DNA of 42,476 nt from Clostridia bacterium (lineage in GTDB: Bacteria; Bacillota; Clostridia; Christensenellales; Aristaeellaceae), in contig JAFXJP010000053.1 in the NCBI GenBank assembly GCA_017532155.1, forward strand, positions 1 through 42,476, given 5' to 3'. Under the pieces are notes generated by a model that saw only the letters and a program-made list of their open reading frames with translations, did not search any database and was not told where the DNA came from. Numbering within the stretch: the stretch's first letter is position 1; every line of letters starts with the position of its first letter. Below are positions 1 to 8,570 of this stretch, piece by piece. Position numbers and translations under genes: made by a program.

Positions 1-476
1 AGCACTGCGCGATATGTGGTGAAATTCTGCTGGCGCAGGAGAGCGTTGCCAAGCTGCCGCATACGGAGGAAACAGATGCAGCAGTGGCGCCCACCTGCAC
101 AGAGACCGGCCTGACGGAAGGCAAGCACTGCGCGATATGTGGTGAAATTCTGCTGGCGCAGGAGAGCGTTGCCAAGCTGCCGCATACGGAGGAAACAGAT
201 GCAGCAGTGGCGCCCACCTGCACAGAGACCGGCCTGACGGAAGGTAAGCACTGTACAGTGTGCGGCGAAGTGCTGATTAAGCAGGCGGTCATTCCGGCGC
301 GCGGACATATTGAAGTAATTGATCCGGGTTATGCGCCTCAGAATGGTCGCGACGGACTGACCGAGGGTAAGCATTGCGCCATGTGCGGCGAGGTGCTTGT
401 TGCGCAGGAAGTGATTCCTTCTCCGGGAGGAGAGAATACCGGCAGCGATGCTGTGCAGGAGAATGATCGTATCTAA
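1..476 (+). CDS. Cysteine-pair repeat protein, C-terminal end (5' partial)
   Basis: The open frame enters from the left edge and stops with TAA at 474-476, leaving 157 residues. It consists of 41-residue repeats, each carrying C-x2-C-G-E and a conserved TGLTEGKHC segment; copies begin at bases 3, 126, 249 and 372. The paired cysteines look like half of a zinc ribbon and would fit repetitive secreted or surface proteins of gut Clostridia, but the N-terminus that would show a signal peptide is outside the window. The C-terminus is hydrophilic and has no LPxTG sorting motif or membrane anchor. The function is unknown. An intrinsic terminator follows directly, so this is the last gene of its unit. 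Confidence 0.75.
   Translation, partial: HCAICGEILLAQESVAKLPHTEETDAAVAPTCTETGLTEGKHCAICGEILLAQESVAKLPHTEETDAAVAPTCTETGLTEGKHCTVCGEVLIKQAVIPARGHIEVIDPGYAPQNGRDGLTEGKHCAMCGEVLVAQEVIPSPGGENTGSDAVQENDRI
3..371 (+). repeat. 123-bp tandem repeat, three full units
   Basis: Units at 3-125, 126-248 and 249-371 have an exact period of 123 bases (41 codons). The first two units differ at only one base, the synonymous C/T at 122 versus 245. The third is clearly diverged, and a partial fourth starts at 372. Near identity of two units implies a recent duplication or ongoing homogenisation, so copy number may vary between strains. The array continues past the left edge. Confidence 0.9.
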
Positions 477-484
477 ATGAACAG

Positions 485-517
485 CAGCCTGTTCCCTGGC
501 GGGGCAGGCTGTTTTTT
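485..517 (+). terminator. Intrinsic terminator after the repeat protein
   Basis: CAGCCTG (485-491) pairs with CAGGCTG (505-511), with a small inner CCC/GGG pairing, and six T follow at 512-517. It lies 8 bases after the stop codon. Confidence 0.8.
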
Positions 518-541
518 ACGAAAAAGCGATTGATATACCCC

Positions 542-571
542 TTGTCAGTGCACAAAAGTTTTTGCTACAAT
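542..571 (+). promoter_or_regulatory. Sigma-A-like promoter for the first GH20 gene
   Basis: TTGTCA (542-547), an 18-base spacer and TACAAT (566-571), with a TG extended -10 element at 563-564. Transcription would start near 578, giving a short leader containing the AAGGAG ribosome binding site at 591-596. Confidence 0.65.
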
Positions 572-605
572 GGTAAAAACTGATATCCATAAGGAGAATT
601 GTGCT

Positions 606-1988
606 ATGTTCTATTTTGACGGTCATGTTCGGGCGGTGTTTCATCGCAGCTGCTGTCATGCGCTGCTGCGCAGTATGTGGCACGGCTTTTGCTATCGTGC
701 GGTCGACATTGATTTTGAAGAAACGGACGATATGATTTTTGCTTTGGGCGCTGAAGTGCCGCCGGCGCTGGAAGGTGCGGCGGAGTATGCTTTGCGCATT
801 ACCGAAAAGGGTGCGGCGATCCGCGCTGTCAGCCGTGAGGCGCTGTGCCGCGGCTATATGGAATTGCTGCGCGCCATCCAGCCTGTATGCCTTGAGGAAG
901 GGAAGGAGCGCTTCTGCCTGCCGGATAGAAATGTGCAGCAGACGTGGGACATTGCTGTGCGCATGGTGCATCTGTGCGTTTTCCCCGAAACGAGCCTGAC
1001 CTTCCTGAAAAAGACCATTCGCCTGTGCGGTGTGCTGCAGTATACGCATGTGATTCTTGAGTTCTGGGGCATGCTGCAGTATGACTGTATGAAAGAGCTC
1101 GCCTGGCCGCAGGCCTATACCAAGGCGCAGGTCAGGGAAGTGATTGACGAGATCCGCGCGCTGGGCATGGAGCCTGTGCCGATGTTCAATCATCTGGGCC
1201 ATGCCGCCGGCAGCCGTTTGAAACAGGGCAAGCATGTGGTGCTGGATCAGAATCCCCGCCTGCAGACGTACTTTGGCGAGGACAGCTGGACGTGGAACAC
1301 GCACAATCCCAAGACCGTGGAATTGCTTGAAAATGTGCGCCGCGAGCTGTACGATCTCTTTGGACCCGGTGAATATGTACACATCGGCATTGATGAAGCG
1401 TATAAGTATTCCTGGGATGTGTCGCTGGCGGACACCTTTGCTGCGTTCCTGGGCGATTTGACGGACAAGATTTTGCATAAAGAGGGCCGCCGGCCCATCA
1501 TCTGGGGCGATATGCTGCTTAAAAAGGATGTTGTCGGCGTGGAAAACAGTCAGGATAAATACTTCTGTCTGTGCAAGGATCAGCGGATCGCCGATACCGT
1601 GTTTGCCCGCCTTGACCGCCGTGTGATCATTGCCGACTGGCAGTACTGGGTGTACGAAACGCCCGTCAAAACGGTGCCCTATCTGAAGGGAAAAGGCTTT
1701 GATGTGCTGATTTGCCCCTGGGATAACATTAAAAATGTCAAGGCCTGCGTGGATACCGCGCGCAGCGAGGGCATCATGGGATTCATGGATACCACCTGGC
1801 ATACGCTGTTTGAGGGCTTCAATGGGATTTATACCGGCGCCTATCACAGTGATCCTGCGCATGCTGATGAGAAGCTTGTGGATAAGCACGCGCAGCTGTA
1901 TGATACGGCGGCGATTTTCCGCAAGGTGGCCGACGGCTTTGAAGGCTACGAAAACTGTGGCTGGAAGCGCGAACAGATTGAATATTAA
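606..1988 (+). CDS. Cytoplasmic GH20 beta-N-acetylhexosaminidase-like glycosidase
   Basis: The 460-residue product has an N-terminal alpha/beta domain (about 1-110) followed by a TIM-barrel of the GH20 type. The motif HIGIDEA carries the Asp263-Glu264 pair that in GH20 orients the substrate acetamido group (Asp) and acts as general acid/base (Glu). There is no signal peptide, so it should act inside the cell on imported amino-sugar oligosaccharides. The ATG at 606 is chosen because AAGGAG lies 9 bases upstream and a promoter sits at 542-571; an in-frame ATG at 570 would overlap the -10 box. The gene is monocistronic and ends at a terminator shared with the convergent amylase gene. The family is clear, but specificity (GlcNAc, GalNAc or another sugar) is not. 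Confidence 0.85.
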   Translation: MFYFDGHVRAVFHRSCCHALLRSMWHGFCYRAVDIDFEETDDMIFALGAEVPPALEGAAEYALRITEKGAAIRAVSREALCRGYMELLRAIQPVCLEEGKERFCLPDRNVQQTWDIAVRMVHLCVFPETSLTFLKKTIRLCGVLQYTHVILEFWGMLQYDCMKELAWPQAYTKAQVREVIDEIRALGMEPVPMFNHLGHAAGSRLKQGKHVVLDQNPRLQTYFGEDSWTWNTHNPKTVELLENVRRELYDLFGPGEYVHIGIDEAYKYSWDVSLADTFAAFLGDLTDKILHKEGRRPIIWGDMLLKKDVVGVENSQDKYFCLCKDQRIADTVFARLDRRVIIADWQYWVYETPVKTVPYLKGKGFDVLICPWDNIKNVKACVDTARSEGIMGFMDTTWHTLFEGFNGIYTGAYHSDPAHADEKLVDKHAQLYDTAAIFRKVADGFEGYENCGWKREQIEY

Positions 1989-1994
1989 AAACAA

Positions 1995-2022
1995 AAAAAG
2001 GAACGCATTTGCGTTCCTTTTT
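1995..2022. terminator. Bidirectional terminator between GH20 and amylase genes
   Basis: AAAAAGGAACGC (1995-2006) pairs perfectly with GCGTTCCTTTTT (2011-2022) around a 4-base loop. The A and T flanks make it work in both directions, as expected between convergent genes. Confidence 0.9.
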
Positions 2023-2033
2023 GAATGCGTTTT

Positions 2034-3656
2034 TTATCGAAGCACCACGCTGGTCTGTCCGCTGAGCGTGAGGGTTGTTCCTTCCAGCGTGGCGGCGCCA
2101 ACGCCCACGACGGCGGCGATCAGGGACATATCAACGCCTGCTGCGGCAAGATCAACGGTGATATCGCGGGTGGTGGTATTGTGCAGCACAGCGATGGTAT
2201 TGCCCTGCCAGGTGGCGGTAAAGCCGCCCAATTTGTCTTCGAAGGAGAGCGCCTTATATTCACCGCGGGCGATTTCGGGATTGGCCTTGCGGATCATGAT
2301 CAGCTGCTTGTAGTGCGTGAGAAGACTGGTGCTCATCTTCTGCAGATCCAGGACGGAATAGGAAGTCTGATTCTTTTCGTCATAGGTGGTTTCGGCGGGG
2401 TTTTCCACCGTATCGCCATCGCCCCAGAACATTTTGAGGCGGCGGTTGGCGTCGGAATTGGCGCCGCCGCGCGAGCCGCGCAGGCCGATTTCCTCGCCGT
2501 AGTAGATGAAGGGCGAGCCGGGGGAAAGCAGATACAGGCTGGCCGCCATCGCCATATGACCGCTGGCCATGGTGAGATAGCCTGCGGCACGGTCCATATC
2601 ATGGTTGGAAATAAAGGAGATATTCATGGCCTCGGGATTGAGGGTATGGATGCTGCGCAGATATTCCTCGGTATAGGCGGTCAGGGCGTTCACATTGCCC
2701 TTCTTGGCGGTCTCAGCAATCAGGCCGCTGACCTGGCTGGTGGTGAAATTAAAGCAGTTGGTGGCGGGGATGTACTGATCGATCACGCCGTCGCCGTCCC
2801 AGACCTCGGCTACGGTGTATACATCAGGCTTGATGTTTTTCAATTCGCCAATGTACCAGTGCCAGAAATCCACGCTCTTTTGATGATCGCCGTAATAGAT
2901 GTACTTGGCAGCGTCAAAACGGAAGCCGTCCACGCCCAGAGCAAGATAGTATTTTGCCACATCCAGCATGGTCTGGCGCACGAAGGGGTTATCAAAGTTC
3001 GGTTCGGGCATGGCGTCGGAGAAATTGGATTCATATTTGAGATCCGTGCGGTACAGCTGCGTGAAGGCACGGCCGGCCGGCGCGGTTTCGTCCTTGCCGA
3101 TATAAGAATAAAAATCGTAGTAGATGTTGTCGGGATTCTGCATCCTGTGCGAAGCGCCGAAGGTTTTGAACCAGGTATTCTCGGTACTGGTGTGGTTGAT
3201 GGGCAGATCCAGAATGAGCTTTACATCACGCTCGTGACAAAGCGCAATCAGCTCTTTGAGATCATCCATCGTGCCAAAGGCAGGGTCGATCTCGTAGAAA
3301 TTTGCTACATCGTATTTATGGTAGGAAGGGGAGGTGAAAATGGGCGTGAGCCAGAGGCCCTCCACGCCAAGGCTGAGGCCGGACTGCGGATCACCGTCAT
3401 TCAGATAATCCATGCGGTTGATAATGCCGCGCAGATCGCCGATGCCGTCGCCGTTGGAATCGGAGAAGGAGCCGACAAAGATTTCATAAAAAACACGGTT
3501 ATTATCCTGGATGTGCACGTCGTCGGTATGGAACGTCACATCATTTACGATGCATTCGCCGCTGTCGCTGACAGGATAGGTTTTAAAGAAGAAATCCTCC
3601 GCCAGCGCGCCGGGAAGCATGCAGAGTATCAGAAGCAAGCAAATCAATCGTTTCAT
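2034..3656 (-). CDS. Secreted GH13 alpha-amylase
   Basis: The 540-residue protein begins with a signal peptide (MKRLICLLLI onward) with a likely signal peptidase I site after ALA at residue 19. The alpha-amylase barrel shows the four GH13 regions: DLPINH (I), GFRFDAAKYI (II, nucleophile Asp248), TVAEVWDGD (III, acid/base Glu284) and FISNHDMDR (IV, Asp353). A small beta-sandwich domain C follows to the end. It should hydrolyse alpha-1,4-glucans such as starch outside the cell, supplying the maltodextrin transporter encoded at 6926-12180. The start at 3656 is preferred over an ATG at 3686 because AGAAGG lies 9 bases upstream and the signal peptide begins there. It is convergent with the GH20 gene and divergent from the next unit. 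Confidence 0.93.
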   Translation of the reverse strand: MKRLICLLLILCMLPGALAEDFFFKTYPVSDSGECIVNDVTFHTDDVHIQDNNRVFYEIFVGSFSDSNGDGIGDLRGIINRMDYLNDGDPQSGLSLGVEGLWLTPIFTSPSYHKYDVANFYEIDPAFGTMDDLKELIALCHERDVKLILDLPINHTSTENTWFKTFGASHRMQNPDNIYYDFYSYIGKDETAPAGRAFTQLYRTDLKYESNFSDAMPEPNFDNPFVRQTMLDVAKYYLALGVDGFRFDAAKYIYYGDHQKSVDFWHWYIGELKNIKPDVYTVAEVWDGDGVIDQYIPATNCFNFTTSQVSGLIAETAKKGNVNALTAYTEEYLRSIHTLNPEAMNISFISNHDMDRAAGYLTMASGHMAMAASLYLLSPGSPFIYYGEEIGLRGSRGGANSDANRRLKMFWGDGDTVENPAETTYDEKNQTSYSVLDLQKMSTSLLTHYKQLIMIRKANPEIARGEYKALSFEDKLGGFTATWQGNTIAVLHNTTTRDITVDLAAAGVDMSLIAAVVGVGAATLEGTTLTLSGQTSVVLR

Positions 3657-3711
3657 GCAGTCAAGCCTTCTTTCGGATGGTTTCATTTTACTATCTCATG
3701 AATTGCGCGCC

Positions 3712-3741
3712 TTGTCAAGGCGACGGCGAATGTGATATAAT
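3712..3741 (+). promoter_or_regulatory. Strong sigma-A-like promoter of the membrane-pair/galactanase unit
   Basis: TTGTCA (3712-3717), 18-base spacer, perfect TATAAT (3736-3741) with TG at 3733-3734. Transcription should start near 3748, just before the AAGGGA ribosome binding site and the ATG at 3768. This argues against the upstream in-frame ATGs at 3677 and 3698. Confidence 0.7.
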
Positions 3742-3767
3742 CTTTGCAAAGAAGGGACTGTATTGTG

Positions 3768-4249
3768 ATGGAAAACTGTATTCGGATACGCTGCTTGCCA
3801 GATGGAAAGCACGGGCAAAAAAATATCTTCTCAGCGCCGCAGGCTGTTTGCTTGCCGGCCTTTTAGCGTGCATTGTGCTGTGTACGCGTGTGAATACGGG
3901 CAATGCCGATGTGCTGCTGTTTGCGGTGATTGCCTTGGCGACGGTGACAGGCTGGATGGCGATGCTGCTGTTGTATTTTGGCTATGCGCCGGCACGCGCG
4001 CAGTGCGGGCATATTCAGGGGATCATGGAGAGCAGCACGGAAGAATATATGGGCGAAATGCATGTGCTGGGGGAGAAAATCCATATCCCAAAGAGCGTTG
4101 ATATGTGCAAGGTGGCGCTTAAATGCGGGGAGGAGACAAAAACCTTTAACGTGAACAGCATACTGCTGGACAAGCTGCCGGCCAATGGCGCGCAGGTGCG
4201 GGTGCAGACAGTGCGCAAATTCATCACGGCGTATGAGGTGATAGCATGA
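3768..4249 (+). CDS. Small two-helix membrane protein of unknown function, apparent frameshift at the start
   Basis: The reading frame 3677-4249 has two membrane segments, about 3831-3885 and 3906-3978, followed by a soluble tail of roughly 80 residues. I do not recognise a family. A promoter with TSS near 3748 lies inside that frame, and the best start signal (GAAGGGA at 3751-3757, ATG at 3768) is in a different frame. Adding one A to the A-run at 3772-3775 would make the ATG continue as MEKLYSDTLLARWK and so on in the membrane-protein frame. I infer a one-base deletion in the gene or the assembly. Otherwise translation needs an upstream ATG at 3677 or 3698, neither with a ribosome binding site. 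The end overlaps the next gene by 4 bases (ATGA), so the pair is translationally coupled. Confidence 0.6.
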
Positions 4250-4737
4250 AAAAGATCAAGCGCGTGATGGATCTGGCGCCGCTGATGCTTTTGTGGCTGG
4301 TGCTGTGTGCTTTTTTCTGGGGCAAGGTATTTATGAGCCTGACGGATACCGCGCCGGAAAATAAAATTGTTTTGTTTGTGGATGCGCGCGTAAGCGATAC
4401 CACGGCATTGGCGCTGGAAATGGAAAAGGAAATGGACGCGCCCATCGAAATGGTGAAGGTGTATCCCTTTACCTATGCCATGATGGGCAGCGAGGCGCTC
4501 AGCGCGGCGGATCTGTACATCGTGCCGCAAGGGCATGTGCAGGAATATGCGGAATGGTTTGCTCAGGAGCCGGAAAAGGTGCTGATTTATGACGGTACGA
4601 CCGGCGCTGCGGCGCAGTATATCTCCTATGCGGATCTGCCGGGGGAAAGCTACTATATTTTTTATGGAAAGAACTCGGTGCATCTAAGCGATGGACAGGC
4701 GGAGAAATTTGCGCAGGTATTGCTGAAACTGCCTTGA
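4246..4737 (+). CDS. Membrane-anchored protein of unknown function
   Basis: This 163-residue protein has one N-terminal hydrophobic helix (about 10-33) with basic residues before it, consistent with a signal anchor. The remaining 130 residues should lie outside the membrane and form an alpha/beta-looking domain (KIVLFVDARV, DLYIVPQGHV, VLIYDG strands). No cysteine lipobox or catalytic motif is visible, and I cannot assign a family. The ATG overlaps the stop of the preceding membrane protein, and the galactanase gene starts 18 bases after its stop. The three genes are therefore likely cotranscribed from the promoter at 3712, which may hint at a role in galactan use or at the cell envelope. Confidence 0.75.
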   Translation: MKKIKRVMDLAPLMLLWLVLCAFFWGKVFMSLTDTAPENKIVLFVDARVSDTTALALEMEKEMDAPIEMVKVYPFTYAMMGSEALSAADLYIVPQGHVQEYAEWFAQEPEKVLIYDGTTGAAAQYISYADLPGESYYIFYGKNSVHLSDGQAEKFAQVLLKLP

Positions 4738-6696
<1,959 letters not shown>

Positions 6697-6711
6697 TATG
6701 GATTGGAAAAG

Positions 6712-6740
6712 AATCCCGGGTGAAAAAACACCCGGGATTT
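6712..6740 (+). terminator. Intrinsic terminator after the galactanase gene
   Basis: AATCCCGGGTG (6712-6722) pairs perfectly with CACCCGGGATT (6729-6739) around an A6 loop. The following T-tract is interrupted (TTTTGGTGTTTT). Confidence 0.8.
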
Positions 6741-6783
6741 TGGTGTTTTATGTGCGAAATGCGTCAAATCTGGACAAAATATA

Positions 6784-6812
6784 TTGACAAAAGTACAAAA
6801 GAAATATACAAT
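6784..6812 (+). promoter_or_regulatory. Strong promoter of the maltodextrin ABC operon
   Basis: Consensus TTGACA (6784-6789), 17-base spacer, TACAAT (6807-6812), in an AT-rich stretch. The predicted start near 6819 leaves a leader of about 105 bases before the binding-protein ATG. Confidence 0.75.
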
Positions 6813-6848
6813 ATAAAAACAACGCTGGTTACGGTGTTATTTTTATGT

Positions 6849-6899
6849 GTTCAAAGGCGCAAGCCTTCGAATAAAAGCTTTGAACCGTTTTGTTCAAAG
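6849..6899 (+). promoter_or_regulatory. Leader with competing inverted repeats
   Basis: GTTCAAAG (6849-6856) and its second copy (6892-6899) flank CTTTGAAC (6878-6885). The middle element can pair with either copy, giving mutually exclusive hairpins with 21-base or 6-base loops. A further hairpin, AAGGC-GCAA-GCCTT (6854-6867), overlaps the first copy. No terminator T-tract follows, so an mRNA-stability or translation role, or a DNA operator for a dimeric regulator, is as likely as attenuation. Confidence 0.45.
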
Positions 6900-6925
6900 A
6901 ATAATTTAGAAAGGATGTATATCGT

Positions 6926-8449
6926 ATGAAAAAGTTCCTTGCCGTCCTTCTGTCTGCGATCATGGTTCTGTCCATGGCCGTTACCGCCAACGCTTCCAGC
7001 CTGGCCGGCACCTATGACATCACCGTCTGGGTTGCCGCTGAAATCGTTGACCTGACCAAGCAGCAGATCGATAACTACAACAAGACCAACGAGCATGGTA
7101 TCGTGTTCAACGCTACCGTTGAAGCCGTTTCCGAAGCTGATGCCGGCACCAACATGGTGACCGACGTTGAAGCCGGCGGCGACCTGTACTGCTTCGCGCA
7201 GGACCAGTTCGCTCGTCTGGTGCAGGCTGGCGCTCTGGCCAAGCTGGGCGTTAATGCCGGCAAGACCGTTGCCGAAGCCAACGCTGCTGGCGTTGTTGCC
7301 GCTGCTACCTCCGGCGACACCCTGTATGCTTACCCCATGACCGCTGACAACGGCTACTTCATGTACTATGACAAGAGCGTTGTTGCCGAAGATCACATTG
7401 ACTCCATGGAAGCCATCATCGCTGACTGCGAGGCCGCCCAGAAGTACTTCGCCTTCGAAATGAACACCTCTGCCTGGTACAATGCTTCCTTCTTCTTCGC
7501 CACCGGTTGCACCTCCAACTGGACCACTGACGACGAAGGCAAGTTCGTTTCTGTCCGTGATACCTTCAACAGCCCCGAAGGCCTGATCGCTGTCAAGGGC
7601 ATGAAGAAGCTGGTGGATTCTCCCTTCCATCTAAGCTCCTCCGCCGCTGACTCCTTCGCCTCCAACGCTGCCGTCCTCGTGACCGGTATGTGGGCTTACT
7701 CCGATATCGAAAAGATCCTGGGCGACAACATGGGCGTGACCGATCTGCCCTCCTTCGAAGTGGATGGCACTTCCTATCACCTGGGCTCCTTCAACGGCTG
7801 CAAGCTGATGGGCGTGAAGCCCCAGGTTGATCCCGTGAGAGCCGCCGCTCTGCATCAGCTGGCTCAGTACCTGACCGGCGAGCAGTGCCAGATGGAGCGC
7901 TTCGCCGAGCGCGCCTGGGGCCCCTCCAACCTGAATGCTCAGGCTTCTGACGCCGTTCAGGCCAACCCCGGTCTGGTTGCCCTCAATACCCAGTCTCCCT
8001 ACTCTGTGCCTCAGGGCCAGATCCACGGCTCCTGGTGGGATATCGCCAAGGTTATCTCCGATGACGTTAAGGCTGCCACCGACGAAGCTGGCCTGCAGGC
8101 TGCTCTGGACAACTACTACAACAAGATCGACGCTCTGTTCGCTCTGGACACCTCCGCTCTGCTGTTCGTTGGTGCCTGGAATGGCTGGAACAACGCTGAT
8201 GCCGAACCCACCTACTACTTCCAGGGCGCCAGCCTGACCCTGGATGTTCCCGAAAGCGACTACATGGGCGGCCGTATCGTGAACCCCGGCGACTGGGGCA
8301 CCGATAAGGGCTTTGCTCAGGTTGTTGTTGGCAAGGAACTGGTGAAGGATCTGGGTGCCGACAACCCCGATAACAACATCGTGTTCGTCGAGCCCGGCAA
8401 CTACACCATCACCCTGACTGGTAGTGACATCACCATCGTGAAGAACTAA
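6926..8449 (+). CDS. malE: Maltodextrin-type ABC transporter substrate-binding protein with extra C-terminal domain
   Basis: The 507-residue protein has a signal peptide (MKKFLAVLLSAIMVL onward, likely cut after ANA at residue 23) and no lipobox cysteine. Residues about 30-405 read as a MalE-type (family 1) binding protein, and malF, malG and a MalK-like ATPase follow. MalE proteins are usually about 380-420 residues; here about 100 extra residues (408-507) begin with LLFVGAWNGWNNAD and end in VEPGNYTITLTGSDI, reminiscent of starch-binding beta-sandwich modules of the SusE/F or pullulanase X25 kind. Codon use is strongly biased (GCC, CTG, AAG, GGC), suggesting very high expression. It should capture maltodextrins released by the amylase. 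The transporter role is firm from context; the nature of the extra domain is inference. Confidence 0.88.
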   Translation: MKKFLAVLLSAIMVLSMAVTANASSLAGTYDITVWVAAEIVDLTKQQIDNYNKTNEHGIVFNATVEAVSEADAGTNMVTDVEAGGDLYCFAQDQFARLVQAGALAKLGVNAGKTVAEANAAGVVAAATSGDTLYAYPMTADNGYFMYYDKSVVAEDHIDSMEAIIADCEAAQKYFAFEMNTSAWYNASFFFATGCTSNWTTDDEGKFVSVRDTFNSPEGLIAVKGMKKLVDSPFHLSSSAADSFASNAAVLVTGMWAYSDIEKILGDNMGVTDLPSFEVDGTSYHLGSFNGCKLMGVKPQVDPVRAAALHQLAQYLTGEQCQMERFAERAWGPSNLNAQASDAVQANPGLVALNTQSPYSVPQGQIHGSWWDIAKVISDDVKAATDEAGLQAALDNYYNKIDALFALDTSALLFVGAWNGWNNADAEPTYYFQGASLTLDVPESDYMGGRIVNPGDWGTDKGFAQVVVGKELVKDLGADNPDNNIVFVEPGNYTITLTGSDITIVKN

Positions 8450-8480
8450 TGCCCCTTGCTCAAAGCCTGTGAAAAACAGC

Positions 8481-8544
8481 GCCAAATGAGTATGGGATAA
8501 TGCTTCACACATTTGGCCGGAGCCAATTTCGATTGGTTCCGGCC
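8481..8544 (+). promoter_or_regulatory. Intercistronic hairpin between malE and malF with an alternative pairing
   Basis: GGCCGGAGCCAAT (8515-8527) pairs with ATTGGTTCCGGCC (8532-8544) around a TTCG loop, with one G-U pair. No T-tract follows, so it looks like an mRNA-stabilising or partial termination element that keeps the binding protein above its permeases. GCCAAATG (8481-8488) can instead pair with CATTTGGC (8510-8517), which competes for the first bases of the main stem. Confidence 0.6.
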
Positions 8545-8570
8545 ATTTCCATAAAGAACGGAGAGCGGGC

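Noticed and set aside
1-371. CRISPR-like direct repeats at the left edge
   Set aside because: The 123-bp units are contiguous, in frame and encode protein repeats, with no unique spacers.
2025-3701. A 558-codon forward open frame opposite the amylase gene
   Set aside because: It is the mirror of a gene with all four GH13 motifs and has no ribosome binding site or recognisable domain.
3811-3830. A programmed -1 frameshift at the A7 run (3817-3823) in the small membrane-protein gene
   Set aside because: The ATG-3768 frame could shift there into the membrane-protein frame, but the N-terminus so produced (MENCIRIRCLPDGK) looks unnatural, while a one-base change at 3772-3775 restores a typical one. 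No stimulatory structure stands out.
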